A stretch of 64,000 nucleotides of DNA. Origin: Rallus limicola. Its lineage: Eukaryota; Chordata; Aves; Gruiformes; Rallidae. Positions 24,801 to 38,184 of the stretch are shown in pieces. The stretch is from positions 16,856,146 through 16,920,145 of the forward strand of contig JAKCOZ010000001.1 in the NCBI GenBank assembly GCA_022605955.1. The letters run 5' to 3'. The position numbers were made by a program, and so were the translations under genes. Positions within the stretch are counted from its first letter, which is position 1. Each line of letters opens with the position of its first letter. The notes under the pieces were generated by a model. It searched no databases. It was given only the letters and a program-made list of their open reading frames with translations, and had not been told where the DNA came from.

Positions 24801-26921
24801 GTAAGTGCCCATCTTGGACCTGGGATGCCAAGGCCTGCTCAGGGACTGGTGACACTGTGGTGGAAGTGACAGCTGGGTTAATGGCATGCTGGTTGTGCTA
24901 ACAGACTGCCAGATGCCATCCTGAAGGGCATGTGCCCACACAAACTGTGCCCAGGGTTTAGATGTGTTGTGCTGTGGTCAAGAGTAGCCTGGGGGGAGGG
25001 AAGAAAGTGGCTCTCTGTGGTGTGATGTGTGTGAGTTTCAGGATGCTGCCTGCTGCCAGCTCTTCCTACCTGCTAGCCCAGGGGTGGCAAAGGCAGCCTC
25101 TTGTCAGGCTAGGAGGACACATTCCTTGCCTCAGACTTCCAGAGTCCTGTAGCTCCTGAGGGAAGGAGCAGTCTCTATCCTGCTGCAAAATAAGCAAGTT
25201 TGGAGGGTAGGCCTTGACACCTAGGAAGGCTGAGGGGAAACATTTTCCAGCTCCATGGGTCACATGCATTCTGGAGTGGGAGGAGGGCAAGGGGAGCAGA
25301 AGCTATTTGCAAGAGCCTCCAGGTAATGATCCCCAGCTCCTTCCACACTGCTGTGTATGGCTTGTTTGTCTGGAAAAGGCTCCCTGTTTTAGATCAGCTC
25401 CTCCCTTCAGGGTTCCCCTTTTAGCATTTACTGTGGGCAAAAGCCTGCTCCCAGCTGGATCCTGCTCCACTTGCTTATTGTTGCTCTGTGGTTACTCTGG
25501 CCTAGCTGGGCAAATGCTCCCCCTTCCCTGCCCATCCTGGAAATAGCTGCAGCCCATCAAAGCTCAGAAGCATGTCCAGAACAGATAGAGGCCTAGATTA
25601 GAGCATGGTGTTCACGGGGACCTGCAATACCATGTAGTGGATGGAAAGGAGGAAAAGAACAAGGCACAAATTTGGGATGCTGTCACCTGTGCTGGAGGCT
25701 TCTCTGACCCCTAACTCTTCTCCCTGTGCCTGACCAAGTGTGTGACAGGCAGTGCACAAAGCCCAGGGTAGAACTGCAGTATTAATTATACAGCATGCCC
25801 AAAGGATGCCAGAATTGTCAAAGCCCTCTAACATGCACTACACTATCCACCAAGTCCAGCTTGGATCTTTTCCCTCTGACCCACCTTGTCCTTCTCTAGT
25901 CATATTCTTCCATAGGCATTAGCCCTTTCTCCCCTTCTCCAGCCTACAGCAAGATTAGTGTGCACGCTATGTGGATAACTGGGTCATAGGAGAGGTGTCC
26001 AGGAGGGATGGGGCTGTGGTGGAGATAATGGAGTGTGGAAGAGGAAGAAGAGGTCAAGAGCCCCAGTGGCACTTTGCACTGCTGGCCTCCCTCTCAGGCT
26101 AGTCTTCTAGGTACAGATCCTAGTGTCTCCAGAAAGGTCATGTCATGTGATGAGCAGGAGGTTCGTAAGAGAAGAGACCCCAGTCATGTTGAGAGCTCAG
26201 CTAGCTGCTTTCCCATGAAGCATAATTATATTGTGATCCTCAAGAGTGTTCTTTCTTCTGGCATTGTCCAATCCTTGAGCAATCCTCTGCCACTTCATTA
26301 AGCTTTCTCACAGCCACTTCCACCTCGCCTTTCAGTATCACACAGGAGTTATGACCTCTGCTTCCTCTTGTAGGGGAGAAAGGAGACCGAGGAGACCCTG
26401 GGATGCCAGGGAAATGGGGCAAAGAAGGACCACGAGGTGAGCGGGGTGCCCAGGGCCAGAAAGGCAGTAAAGGACAGATGGGTGCAGCAGGAGACCCCTG
26501 CAAGCATCAGTACGCCGCATTCTCCGTTGGTCGCAAGAAAGCACTGCACAGCAGTGAGGGCTTCCAGGTCTTGATCTTTGATACCATTTTCGTCAACCTC
26601 TACAGCCACTTCGACATGTTCAATGGCAAATTCTACTGCTCTGTGGGTGGACTTTACTATTTCAGCCTCAACGTCCACACCTGGAACTTCAAGGAGACCT
26701 ACATGCACATCATGCACAATGAAGAAGAGGCAGTCATCTTGTATGCCCAGCCCAGCGACCGCAGCATCATGCAGAGCCAGAGCCTCATGCTGGAGCTTCA
26801 GGAAAATGATGAGATCTGGGTGAGGCTCTACAAGCGGGAGCGGGAGAATGCCATTTACAGTGATGATGTTGATGTGTACATCACCTTCAGTGGGTACCTG
26901 GTCAAGCCTAGCCTTGACTAA
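24569..26921 (+). CDS. C1QTNF6: C1QTNF6 (CTRP6), secreted C1q/TNF-related protein
   Basis: Two coding exons, 24563-24800 (ATG at 24569) and 26374-26921 (TAA at 26919-26921), join in phase 1 and give 259 residues. The order is a signal peptide of about 22 residues, then a short region with CKRCC (C37, C40, C41) and sequons at N28 and N72. An uninterrupted collagen stretch of 14 G-X-Y triplets follows (78-119). The C-terminal C1q domain runs from about 123 to 259. The segment [11 protein letters not shown] before the collagen repeat and AFSVGRK at the start of the C1q domain match human CTRP6. So do [15 protein letters not shown] and RENAIYS within that domain. The family forms trimers through the C1q head; CTRP6 is an adipokine and a reported inhibitor of the alternative complement pathway. 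The start is chosen for its signal peptide and its place 6 bases after the acceptor. No AATAAA was found in the first 1.1 kb after the stop. Confidence 0.96.
24801..26373. other. C1QTNF6 intron
   Basis: GT-AG intron of 1573 bp ending CTTCCTCTTGTAG. No repeats or other features recognised. Confidence 0.9.
26374..26921 (+). CDS. C1QTNF6: C1QTNF6 coding exon 2 (collagen and C1q domains)
   Basis: It completes Gly78 and runs to TAA at 26919-26921. It carries all 14 collagen triplets and the whole C1q head. Confidence 0.96.
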
Positions 26922-28049
26922 CTGCCTCTCCTCCTCCTTGAGGCCTCTTTGGCCTTTTCCTTCTTACTTTCTCTGTCCCTTTGCTGCCCGCAACCACTGC
27001 AAATCACTTGGAAATGGGCCTGTCAAGTCTCAGGCACTGAGTATGAAACTTGCCACACTGGCTCCCACCTCATGCTCTCTTGTAGCCAGACCTGTATTTG
27101 TCCACTTACAGTGTGACAATACTATCTCTTGCCCCCTCACCTCATGACTCCAACTTAGGTTATCGGCTTCTTCTAAATCTGCCAGCAAGCCGTGTCTGGC
27201 ACTTAGGGTCCTAGAGCAGGAGGAAAGCTGGTCCTGGGAATGTATCCCTCCTTGGGGCTTCATACACAAAGGACTCCTGTAGAAAGGGCTAGAAAGTCCT
27301 CACTGCTCAGGTGCCTCCTCTCTCCTCTCTGTCCTCACTAGACATGCCAGTTTTGCAGCCTGAAACATGGCCTTAAAGTGACCTCTCACACCTGTAGTCT
27401 GGAAAGCAGTGTGGGGTCTGATGGCCTTCTGTAAAAGAGGGAAGATGTAGGAGAGGTGAGAGACAGTACTGTCTTTCCAAAAAGGGGACTGTTGACTTTC
27501 TGAAGGACGTCATTGGCTTTCCTTAGACACCATTCTGGGGCACAGAGTCCAGTTTGGCTGTAAAATATAGACCTGCTGGGATTGTTCACCTCTGTGCCAG
27601 CTCTACCTCTTTGACAAGATGAAGAGCCAGACCCTCAGCCAGACCCTTCAGAGGCATCTGCTGTTGACTCAGTAGAGCCCATCACTCTATTCCCACTAGG
27701 TATCATAAGTACAGAATGAGAGAAACAACCCTACCATACCTCCCTCACAAACCTCCCTTGGGGTGCAACTCAGTCTTGGTTCCCCAGCTGTGGGAAACTA
27801 GTCCAAACAGCGATCCCAGCTCTGCTCTTTCCTTTGGCAGAGGTTTGCCCATGCCCTTCCATTGGTATCAGCAGTCATCCCTAAGCCTTGCTGATGTGAG
27901 GGGTATCAGTCCCTGGCTTGCATGCCATTACATTTTCCTCCTAAATGTGATTATCCCACATTGGTATCGAGGGATGAATGTTTCAGGACCTGTGCTGGAG
28001 GCAGTAAGGGCAATTGCAGTTAAATTAGTTCCAAACCTGGGCAGGTTGG
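26922..28049. other. C1QTNF6 3'UTR and downstream sequence
   Basis: Non-coding. The 3' end of the transcript could not be placed, because no canonical AATAAA was seen here. Confidence 0.45.
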
Positions 28050-28311
28050 CACCTCTTTGCCACTGTGATGGAAAGGTGAGGTGAGACAAAACTGCCTCAT
28101 CCCAGGGTTAAAAGCTTTCTACAACAAGTTTCCTATGATTGAATGCTTCAGCATGCCACTTGGAGAGGAAAGTGGCACCTGAAGGGCCTCTTTAGCCAAA
28201 TCTCTTGGGGCTAAGATTGACAAATGGAGATTATAGCCGGTGCCACCCATCACACATGGGTGGATGGATGGAAAGTTGCCATAGGTGAGGCTCAGCTCAG
28301 GTGGACCCTGC
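28050..28311 (+). repeat. Diverged direct repeat, copy 1
   Basis: It shares with 30809-31060 a core beginning AAGTTTCCTATGATTGAAT (28126) and ending GTGGACCCTGC. In order, the shared blocks include TTGGAGAGGAAA, CACCTGAAG, CTTGGGGCTAA, GGTGCCACCCATC and AGTTGCCATAGG. Weaker similarity extends about 75 bp to the left. The family is not recognised. Confidence 0.85.
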
Positions 28312-30808
28312 CACATGCTCTGTGCCTTTTTCTGACAATCTCATCAAAGCAACTGAGAAAAGCATGTGGCTAAAAGCATCATTCTTCTTGTCAGGTTGGA
28401 GATGTTGCAGTGGGAAAGGAATGCCAGCGGTAGGGTTTTATAGTACCATTTGCATTGGTTTCACACTGCTCTCACTCACATCCCTCTGTGGTTGCTACAG
28501 TTCTGGGAGGAGCAGGTGAAGCTGACTTAGCACTTTGGAAAACCTACTTCCACATGTTGTAATGTTCCTGTAAACAGCAGCACCAAGAGTTGTCTCTTTT
28601 TTTGAGTCTCAGGACAGGACAAGCAGGAGAAACTGTATTTCTCCTCTGCCCATCACTGATAATGAAGTATTCTGACTTATCTAGCTTCTGCAGTCTCATG
28701 ATTAGCCATGGTCCCTGCCTATAGAACCTGGGACCACCAGGTCTCTCCCATAGGAGATATGGGAGTCCTAGACAGGACTAGGTCTAGTACACTCAGCCTG
28801 AGATGGCAGAGGCACAGGGACCCAAATTAAATAGTAAAAATTAATAATTGAGAGAATTGCAGGACATTTTCTCTCTTGCCCTGATTACTTGCCCTCCCTG
28901 CTTTGCTAAGGAAGCTGTGCAGACTGGAATGAATTTCAGGCATTTTCTGCCCTGGATCCTCCCCACCACTGTCACTGCATCAGTGGGTGAAAAAACAAGG
29001 TTTCACTGAGGCAAAGCTGGGTTTTATCCCAGAGAAATGTGATGATGGGATCATGGGAACTAAAGGAGACTGTGAGTTTCTTCCCCTCCCTTAGCAGGTC
29101 TAGCATGTGGAATTGCCCACAGACAAGATTCCAGGCAGTGGAGAGCAAGCAGCATGCTGGAGGTGATGCTCAGGACCGAATCCCTTTCTCTCTTCCTCAA
29201 CAGGCTGCAAACTCAGATATTGTCTATCTACAGTGTATGGCACCCCTGTGTCTCCATGGAAAGAAGCAAACCTCTCTAACACTGAATATCTCCAGAAACA
29301 AGCTTCCTTCTTCCTCCTTTCCTACTTGGTGTTTGAATGCCAGTTATAGGTCTCATGTGCTACCTGTGAGAGGCCAGATGATGCCTGATGCACATGAGAG
29401 AGGAGGGCAGGGAGACCAAAGGGTATGTTTAACAGGCTTCTTGGTGCTAAACAAGATGGCAATTGCTTGGTGCTAAATCTTATTTCAGGAGTATTGGGTG
29501 CTTTCTGGAAAGTGCAGTAGGCTGAGTTGTAATGTACTGTGGAATTAATGGTGCTTTATGTTACAAAACCAAACTCCAAGAACTTTTGTGTGTATATGTA
29601 TATATATATTTCCAGTGGTATTAAACTTTTTTCCCTGGTTGTTTTGCACTTAGATCTGCTTTTCCCTCCCAACTTATTCCTTCTAGCTCTGGTTATTGCC
29701 CTATGGTGCAATAGAAAAGGCACTGACCTGAAAGAGAGGTGAAAAATCTAACTCAGCTCTGAAACTTCCCTGGGCAGTTCTTGGCAAGCTTCTGTCTGTT
29801 CCCTTCATGGAGAACCATAAGCTGTTTGCTACTTTGACACTTCTAATTATGACAACATTGATGGGAAAGCTTTAAGCAAATTCAAGGAAGGATTCTGTGA
29901 AAAATTAAAAAAAAAACAACAACCCAAAAACCAGGACAACATAATGCATTGCAGGATTAGACTTCAAGTACTTAACTAATTTTATTGAGGAGGGCTGGGC
30001 TAATGCTGGATCCCTTAAAGGGGATCAGAGCGTCTATCTTGTGAAATTTTAGCAGTCTTTTGTCAGGTATTTAGTAAGCATGTGTGTTTTATGTTTTCCT
30101 CTTTCTCTGCCAAGAGGTAAAATCCAGGAAGTACAGACATAAGAAGGACTTCAAGATGTTGACTAGACACTCCTGCTTGGGGTGGGTGGCCATTCCAGAC
30201 ACACATTTTTGGAAGACCTGTGTGTTATGGGAGTCTTGAGGTTCAGGTCAGAAGTGGAAAGACAAGTGGCGATTGCCCATGAAGTTGAGAAAAATGAGGA
30301 GACATGAGGGAGGAGTGGAGACTTGGAGGCTTGAATGGAGGGGTTAAGGACAAGGAGATGCCTATCAAGGTTTCAGTGCACGTCAAAGCGGTAAGTGGTG
30401 TTTGGATATTTTTTTTTTAGTGTCTTTGGGGTTTGGACTGAGGGGACTCCTGCTGAAGTGGAGGAATAGACAAGAAAAACAAGAGGAGATGCCCATATAG
30501 GACCTTCTGGTTTGAGTTTAATTCACATTCACATAGTTTCTCCTGTGGTTTGACATGTACCAGACATTTGGCAAGAGGTGGAAAACATAATCATATGCAT
30601 CCTTACAGGCCTCTTTGGTCCTATGTCAGGCCCAGAGCTGGGACTATATATATATCCTAGTAAATGCAATACTGTCAGATCGTTAGCCCAGCCTTCTTTG
30701 GGGTTTTTATTTACTTCTGAGGAAGCAGAGAGAAACGTATCCTCAGGAAGTGCAGGGTTTGTGCTTGTGCATGTTCCTGGCCCCTTGAGGTGAGATGCTG
30801 GTAGATCG
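28312..30808. other. Intergenic between the two repeat copies
   Basis: No gene or transposon recognised. Short simple stretches occur: TATATATATATAT near 29597-29609, an A run at 29906-29915 and a T run at 30410-30418. Confidence 0.5.
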
Positions 30809-31060
30809 GAGGTGCCTTTGTCACACTTAGAAAAGGTGAGGAGGGAGGAGCAGAAATGTGTAGAACCTTTTAGAAAAGTTTCCTATGATTGAATCCTTCA
30901 GTGGCCCAATTGGAGAGGAAAATACCACCTGAAGAGCCTCTTCAGCCAAATCCCTTGGGGCTAAAATGCATGTACGACAAATGGAGCCTACGGCTGGTGC
31001 CACCCATCTCATCATGGTTGGCTGGGAAGTTGCCATAGGCTCAGCTCATGTGGACCCTGC
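30809..31060 (+). repeat. Diverged direct repeat, copy 2
   Basis: Same orientation and block order as the copy at 28050-28311, with the core at 30876-31060. Small indels and substitutions separate the two. Confidence 0.85.
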
Positions 31061-31100
31061 AGTGCTGTTGAAGTAATGAGGGCTACACTGGATCAGACCA

Positions 31101-31166
31101 CCGGTGCTGCCCTGCCAGTGGGCACCAGTGCTGCCCTGCCAGTGGGCACCAGTGCCTTGCCATGCC
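31101..31166 (+). repeat. 24-bp tandem repeat, about 2.7 copies
   Basis: The unit CCAGTGCTGCCCTGCCAGTG plus GGCA occurs at 31101-31124 and 31125-31148 with one mismatch. A decayed third copy follows to 31166. Confidence 0.9.
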
Positions 31167-34100
31167 CTGACAGCCATGAGACCTCCAGGTACCTCTTTCA
31201 CCCCATGGCTGGGTTCTTTTCCGTGCAATAGGGCTGCCTGTGATGTATGAACCTGGGGTTTGTGATAGCCACCATCTCTTTCCTGGGCAAAGGAAGAAGC
31301 ATGGCCTAAAGTGGGCAGCTACAGCACTACTCCTGGGTGTGTGTCTCTCTTTTCCCCTAAAAGACAGGTATAAGCTCTGCTGCAAAGGGTTCTGTGGCTG
31401 TGTCTCAAGTTTTTTCAAGGTATGTGCCAAGGGTTTGGGCCTTTGAACTGGCTTCCTGCGGGTTTGTGGTCTTGCAGGTATGAAAGTGGGAGGGGGGAGG
31501 GGGGATAGTGGGAAAGGAGGTAAATGGCAGGTTATGGTGCTGTCTCTGGGGAAGGAAGCATCACGGCCAGCTGAGGAGAAGCTGAAGGCCCTGTGATAGC
31601 TGTGGAAAGGGGGAAGAAAGGAGCAAGGCAAGAAAAAGGTTATAAAAAGAGACCTTTGGCCCTGCTGTGGACACTCAGGTGGACACAGGTGCATGTTCCT
31701 GCACCCAAAGCTCCAGGCAGGGCAGGGATGCAGCATGGCAGGACCTGGGCCTAAGGTCATCTCACCTGGCCCTTTGTCAAGGGTGTTGCCAGCAGACACC
31801 AGCAGAGGCCCATCCTGTGCATCACAGCTGGATGCCTTAGGTGGGTTGAACCTGCCCTAAATCCTCTATTTCTCAGCTTCCCTTTTCTATTGCTGGCTGG
31901 GAACTGCCATTGGGCCTAAAGGTCTGGATGCAGACCCTGACCATAAGTGCATGGGTGATGGGACACAGCTGCATTGCTGAGGCTCATTGTTCCACTGCCT
32001 TGCATGGCATGGCCCTCTTCTGACCACAGTGGCAAAACTGGCATGAGGCGAGCCATGCTGGGCTTCAGAGGCCAGCTCAGTGCGTCGCTCTGCAATGACA
32101 CCCACACATGTATGTACACATACTTACCAGCCCCATATGGACACCGTTCACCTTCCTGCCAACGGAAACTGTTGCCCTTTGCAAGCCTGGCTCGCTCTGA
32201 AGATGCTATCAGAAGGTGGGTAGAGGGAGGCTGAGGCTCCAGGCCTCTTTGGTATAAGCACAGCTCCCTTACCTCATGATATGCCTCCCCCCTTCTCCCA
32301 CAAGCCCTCTGTAATCTCTCTGCCCACAGTTTTACCACAGTGAGTGCCAGGGCAGAAGGTTTAAATCAACGGCTTCAGTCCATTTCTCAGCCCACAGACC
32401 AGTCTCATCTCTTGAGTTTATGTCACTTAACTCACAACTGACCAGAGAACTATCATAAAATCTCATACCTTTCCAGTCTCTGTTTGCAATGACTACAGTG
32501 GGAGAGAGCATGATGGAGAGCTCTTGGGCTGGAGAAGCTAAGGTGTAGGGACCACCCCATCCACCTGGGAAGGCTGGGAATCCAGCTGCAGGTGAGTAGG
32601 AGCTGGGTGGCTGGGCTGTTTCTTGATTCTCTTTAACCTAATCCATGCCTTCCAGAAATGAGGCTGACCTGCATCAACCTCGAAGGTGATGAGGTGCCTC
32701 AGCTGACAAGGAGCCCAGGCAACACACACTGCAATGCATCTCTGAGGGCAGGGTTGCATCCAAGCCTCACTACTCACTACTGAGGACAGTTGCAGTGCTT
32801 CAGAGTAGCCAGGGGAAGGAAATGCCCAGTGGGAGGACAGAAGACAACAGGTCTCCTCTCTGACACCCATCCTGTAGACATCCTTTTCACTATTCCCGTT
32901 CCCTGTTTTAAAGTCCTGACCCCTCTCCAGGTGTTTAACATAACAATGTTCTAGTGCAAAACTTGGGCAAAAGTCTTCCATGGGGTGCCTGAGGCTCACT
33001 GCATTCTCCTGCTTACCCAACAGTACTTTCTGGGCTCACCACATTGTCCCATTTCCCCCGACATGCACACTTTTCATGCTCCCATGCATCCTAAATTCTT
33101 CCCTAAAGTAGTGAAAAAAAGCAGAATATTAGAAAGGACTTCCCAGGCCACCAAGCCCTGTCCCCTGCAGCAGCTCAGCAGATCCTGTGGGCCAAGGGCC
33201 CACAGAATTACCATTACCACATCCCCAAACACCTCACAAGCCCTTGTTTCGCCTGACTCCTGCTTTTCTCCATGCAGTATGCTGGTGGCATTGTTGGACT
33301 CTTTCAAAGACTAATGGAGGCTTTTACAGCTGTACCACATTTCAAGCTTGGTCCTGCAAGGCTTTGCAATGTTTATTTTAAATTCAATTTTTTCATGATA
33401 TGTCAGCTCTCCCCTGACCCTAAGACAGTCTTGATTCTCCTCCCCCATACCCATCCCTGCTAGCTGTGGAGACAGAAGAGCTTTCCCTTCATTGCAATGG
33501 CTAGATGAGGCAGGGACAGCAGTGTGTTGGGTCAGCACAAGATTCTCTTGTCCTGCAAGGTGGCAACCTGAGCTCTGGGGAAATGGAGAGAGGATCACTG
33601 CATTGCCTTCTCTTTGCTGCAGGGCTGGCTGTTTTTTCTGCGCCCCCTGCCCCCCCCAAGCCCTCCTCACCATTGTGAAGCACTGTGCAGAGAGCTGTCT
33701 GAGTGCAAAGTGCAGGGGAAGCGGTGGGAGGGTCAGGTGAGGACTGAGAAGGGCGAGAGGAAAAGGTCAGTGACGCAAGCCCAAAGCGATGGCTCTCTGC
33801 TGCGCTGCTGTTTGTCCGTGGTGCGCTATTTCTACTCGCTAACAATTCACACATTTGGGGACCACAGCTCCTTCCACCGCCCACGCTCTTCCTCCCCCCT
33901 CACAGGGGCTGAGGCAGGGGAGGGGGGAAGGAGGGAGAGAGACTGCACCAGGCTGCCAGCAAAAGGAGATGGGGACAATAGGAGGGCAGGGGGGATCCTT
34001 TCTTTTGGGACACAGGGAAGGTCAGCGCTGGAGAACTGTACTGATAGCCTTGTCCTTGAAACACAAAAGCAACAGTGCAAGTTTCCCCTTAGCATTCAGG

Positions 34101-35286
34101 TCTCACCTGGGCAGATCGTGGCTAAGCGAAGAGACCCTCGTGCCTGCGGACACGTGCTGTCCTTGGCCTGTGTCCAGGGTAAGCATTCGAGAGGAGCCAA
34201 ACGCTTGATCCTCCCCGTGTTTCCCCACCGGGCTGCAGCTGTATGTGCCTGCGTGTGTGTTTATGTGTGCAAATGTGTGCACAGGTGCAGGCAGAGGACA
34301 TTCCCCCCCAGACCTTCTCCACAGCCTGCTCCCAACCGTGGGGCACTGCACCCTGCCTAAAATAGCCCTCCTAGCCACATGCTGGCTGCGAGGGCTGCAG
34401 TCGCTCTTTTGAGCTGCAGGGAGAGGGAGGATGAGATTATGAACTGCTTCAGTGCTCTGTGCCCTTTTCTGCTTCTCATGCAGGAGGTGCCAGAGCAAGA
34501 GGGAATGGATACTGAGAAAGGCATTCCCTCCCTGTCCATGCATGCTGCTCTTGGGAACAGAAGAGGAGGAAAGTGACAACCTTTTCTTGTCTTTCTCTCA
34601 AGGAACCAAGTCTCATTTCCCTGAGAACTCTGCATCCCATTTCCCAAACGTAGGCACTGTCAGTGGGGCAGATGTGGTGAGATGTGGCTTGGGCTTTGTG
34701 TTTATAGCAATGAACCTGAAATGTCACACACATTAGAGGCTCTGTGTTGCATTTCTCAAGGAGTACCTTCAGTTTGCTCAGAGGTCACAGTGGTGAAAAT
34801 AGTAATTTCCACACTGTTTTTTCTCCAAATGGTCTTGCAGAGTTCACTGGGATCTGGTTAGTAGCCTCCAGTAACAAGCAGCCTTTCCTACTCCAGCCCT
34901 CCCATCCAGAAAATAAGCTCTACAGTTGTGTGCAGCCATACCCAAAAAACTTGTCAAGCTGCAGAGCCACTCTGCTACAGGCACTTGACCTCAGAGGAGG
35001 GCTTCTCAGGAGGAAAGGTCTTCAGAGGGGCAAGCCTAGAGCTGAAACCCTGACAGAGGTGGGCTCTCAGGAGGCATGATGAGCCCTTTGGGCTGACTTG
35101 TTTCACAAGGTGATACATCACTTTGGGGGGGAGTGAAGTGTTCTCAAGTCCCCGGGTCAGGTTGTGGACCTGGATTTCATCCTTCCTTTCCATTCTTTCC
35201 ATCCAGGCACATATATCTTCTTCCAGCTAAGGTGGGGAAGAAAGAGTAAAGTGATCATGAGCAGCAATGTGAGAGGGGTGAAGGGA

Positions 35287-35312
35287 GGTAGGGGGGGGTG
35301 CAGGGGGAGGGT
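35287..35312 (+). other. G-rich tract, G-quadruplex capable
   Basis: Four or more G runs of three or longer within 26 bases (GGGGGGGG, GGGGG, GGG, GGG). Confidence 0.7.
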
Positions 35313-38184
35313 GGGCTGAACCTGTGAAACCACAGGGAAAAAATTGCATCTCCTGACTGAGCCCAGGGGAGAGACAGCAGCACAATTCCTGAGCACCGAG
35401 CTGTGGGGAGACAGGCAGCTGCATCCAAACAAGTCATTTCTGTTCAGGCATTTTAATGACATGAAAGATAATAATTGCCATAGTCACAAATCAGTAACCC
35501 CTAGAAGGGCTTAAGGGGGAGCAAGGGTTTGGCTTTTGGATAAGCATGACATCATCAAACATATTTTAAAACAAAATCATCAATCTAATGAATTCCTTTT
35601 CTAGAAACTGCTTAGGCACAGAGATGAAGAAAATGGAGAAGGAGCAAGGAGAGCTTTGAACAGAGTGGGGGTGGTTGTTGTAATGATTTTTGCCTCTAGA
35701 GAAGAAAGGGAAATGTGATTAAATTGGGAGCAAGTCTCGCTAATCAAAGCACCTGAGGGTTTATTCCCAAGAATCTCCTTGCAGTGCCATGTCTTGCCTT
35801 CAAGCAATTTTGAATGTACAATAAATCTCTGAATTCTTCTCAATTTATTAGGTCTGGAAGCCATCATTGCTTCCTATCAGGCTTGTCAAGCATTTGCACA
35901 CAAGCCCCTCTAACTTTAAATAGAGATGTAACATATTGGCAGGCTGCAAAACAGAGTGGGGCTTTATCTTTCCAAGACCGCCCAGGTAACAAGGTAATAA
36001 TTTCCCTCAAGGATGAGAGCAGGCTGCTGTTGAATAGTAAATCAGCCAGCATTCAGCTTACTATCTTGCTCAGGCACAGACCCGGTGAAAGCTGGTCTCT
36101 GCATCCAATGCTGCCCTCCCGTAGATCATGTAACATTCACAGGCACTCTTTCCTCAGTACAGGTCCGTGAGCAGGTTCAGTAGGCAGTCTGCCCATGCAT
36201 CTTCAGCGTTCAGTGCCAGGAGAACCCTCAGGGACTTGCACAGGCACGTTTTAATACTAGAAATCAATAATGTCCCAGCAGATTTGGGCAGTGCATGCCT
36301 GGTGTGATGCAGGATCTGGTGGCTGATCTGCAGATCTCGGTTCTCAAAGAAGATGGGAAGATGTCCTCTATGCCTCTCTATCTGCTGTGGAAATTGAGAT
36401 GCAAAGAGGATGTGAGAGCTGCACAAATACGTCAGTAGTCCTGCGGGTACATCACCGTCCTTCCAGTTCACACTGGTGAGTTTTCCATCGCAGGTGTGCC
36501 AGGCCAAGACCATCTGCATACACAAGTGCCACAGTTCAGCTGACAGAGATCACTTGCCACACTCCTTTGACTCAAACACAAGCTGTGCCACGCACACAAT
36601 ATTCACAGGCCCAGACAAGGGCATAAGTACTGACCTTCCTTCATGTTGCTGAGCCCAAAGGTACTGAGGACCATAGAGTGACAAGCCCAAGGTGAGAGAC
36701 CAGGCCTTCAATAAGTGTCTTTAGGGAGGGGCTCCAGGTCAGAGCAGCCCTCATGGCACCACAAACCCCCACTGGGGAGGCAGACATCCACACCTAGGAA
36801 CTCTCTTACACTTTGAGTCTGCTGTGTGGGCTCCAGCCCTTCAGACCAAAATCCTGACACTGTCTGGTTCTACCCAAACATAATGAGGAGCCAGGGCTCA
36901 GGTTCTGAGAGGGGGCACCTCGTGACTGTCCCATGAACTATTGCTTGTGAGTTCATAGTGATTCGTTCCATCACAGCCAGGCAGGCTGAGTGAAAGTAGC
37001 ATGTGTCTCCTCCCACCCTTGTTTTCCCACTTCTCTGGGCCTGTGACCATCACTGGCAGGGAGTGAAAGTGAACACCTCCTCCATCCCCTCCCACCCGTG
37101 GCCCCAGACTTGCCACGGGTGAAAGTGCCTGCAAATGCCTCAGCTTCCTACCACTTTTATCCATGTTCTGTCATAGCCTGCAGGTCTCAGGGATCTGTAC
37201 TTTTGAAGATTTTTTGTATTTCTGAGGGATGCAGAAATGCTGCGGGACGCAAGTTGCAAGGGAAGAAACACAGAAATGTCATCTGCTGTTTGGATGGGCT
37301 TAATGCTTGCTGCCTGGCTTGGTTACCCCACTGTGGTACCTGAGCTCAGAACTTAAACTCCATTGCTTAAACTCCACTTAAATATGGTGATGGAGATTAA
37401 CCTGAGGGCAGTGTTTAGCCAATAGCAGCAGTATCCCTAGGGGTGATGGAGCAGGAGGGCTAAAAATAGCTTGACTCTCTAATGTCAGCCCAAGGTTGCC
37501 AATTTAATACAAAGTAAAGCCTCTTTTAGACTGGCAATGTGGACAAATTAAATAAAGAGCACCCTGATACACAAAACAGTGGCTCCCCAAGGTGCCATTT
37601 TAACAACTTTTTTTCGGAGCAGAACTACAATTTAGGGGAAAATAACGGCAGATTGAGAACAACGTTGTAGTTTTGAGAAGTGCACGTATATGAATGGCAG
37701 GAAATTCAATGTAAAGGTTATAGTTAAAACAACATTATTTGGAAAGTACCAAAAATAACCTACAGAACATCTAGAGATCTTCACAGTATATCCTGTCAGG
37801 AAGCGAACTTTGGTGGCCATTAGGACATCTCTGCTCTAATCCCCTCACCTCTTGATGTCTCTGCACCCTTCCCACTGCTCAGTTCCACAGTACCATGAGG
37901 AAAGGACACCAGATCGATCCACTGAGCCCTCCTGTGAACTGGGTGGTGTGTCAACTGCAGGCAAGGCATCCCACTTAACCTGGGGCTCCAGTCTCAGCAA
38001 AGGCAAGGGATGTGCCTAGGCTAACCACAGCTAATGAGCTGATGAACTGTGGGATCATTCGACACCTTTCACACTTCACTCTGTTGTCCTGTTCACCTCT
38101 GCCCTTCTGCAGAGACTCTCAGTGGACACGCAACTGAAAATGAGAAGTTTCAGCAGCACTGCTCTTCTCTAATGAAAACAGAGT

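Noticed and set aside
31083..31799. 238-codon frame on the minus strand
   Set aside because: It crosses the 24-bp tandem repeat and has no recognisable domain.
33614..34360. 248-codon open frame on the + strand
   Set aside because: No domain or conserved motif, a VCACVCVYVCKC-like low-complexity end from TG repeats, and no splice or poly(A) context that supports a gene.
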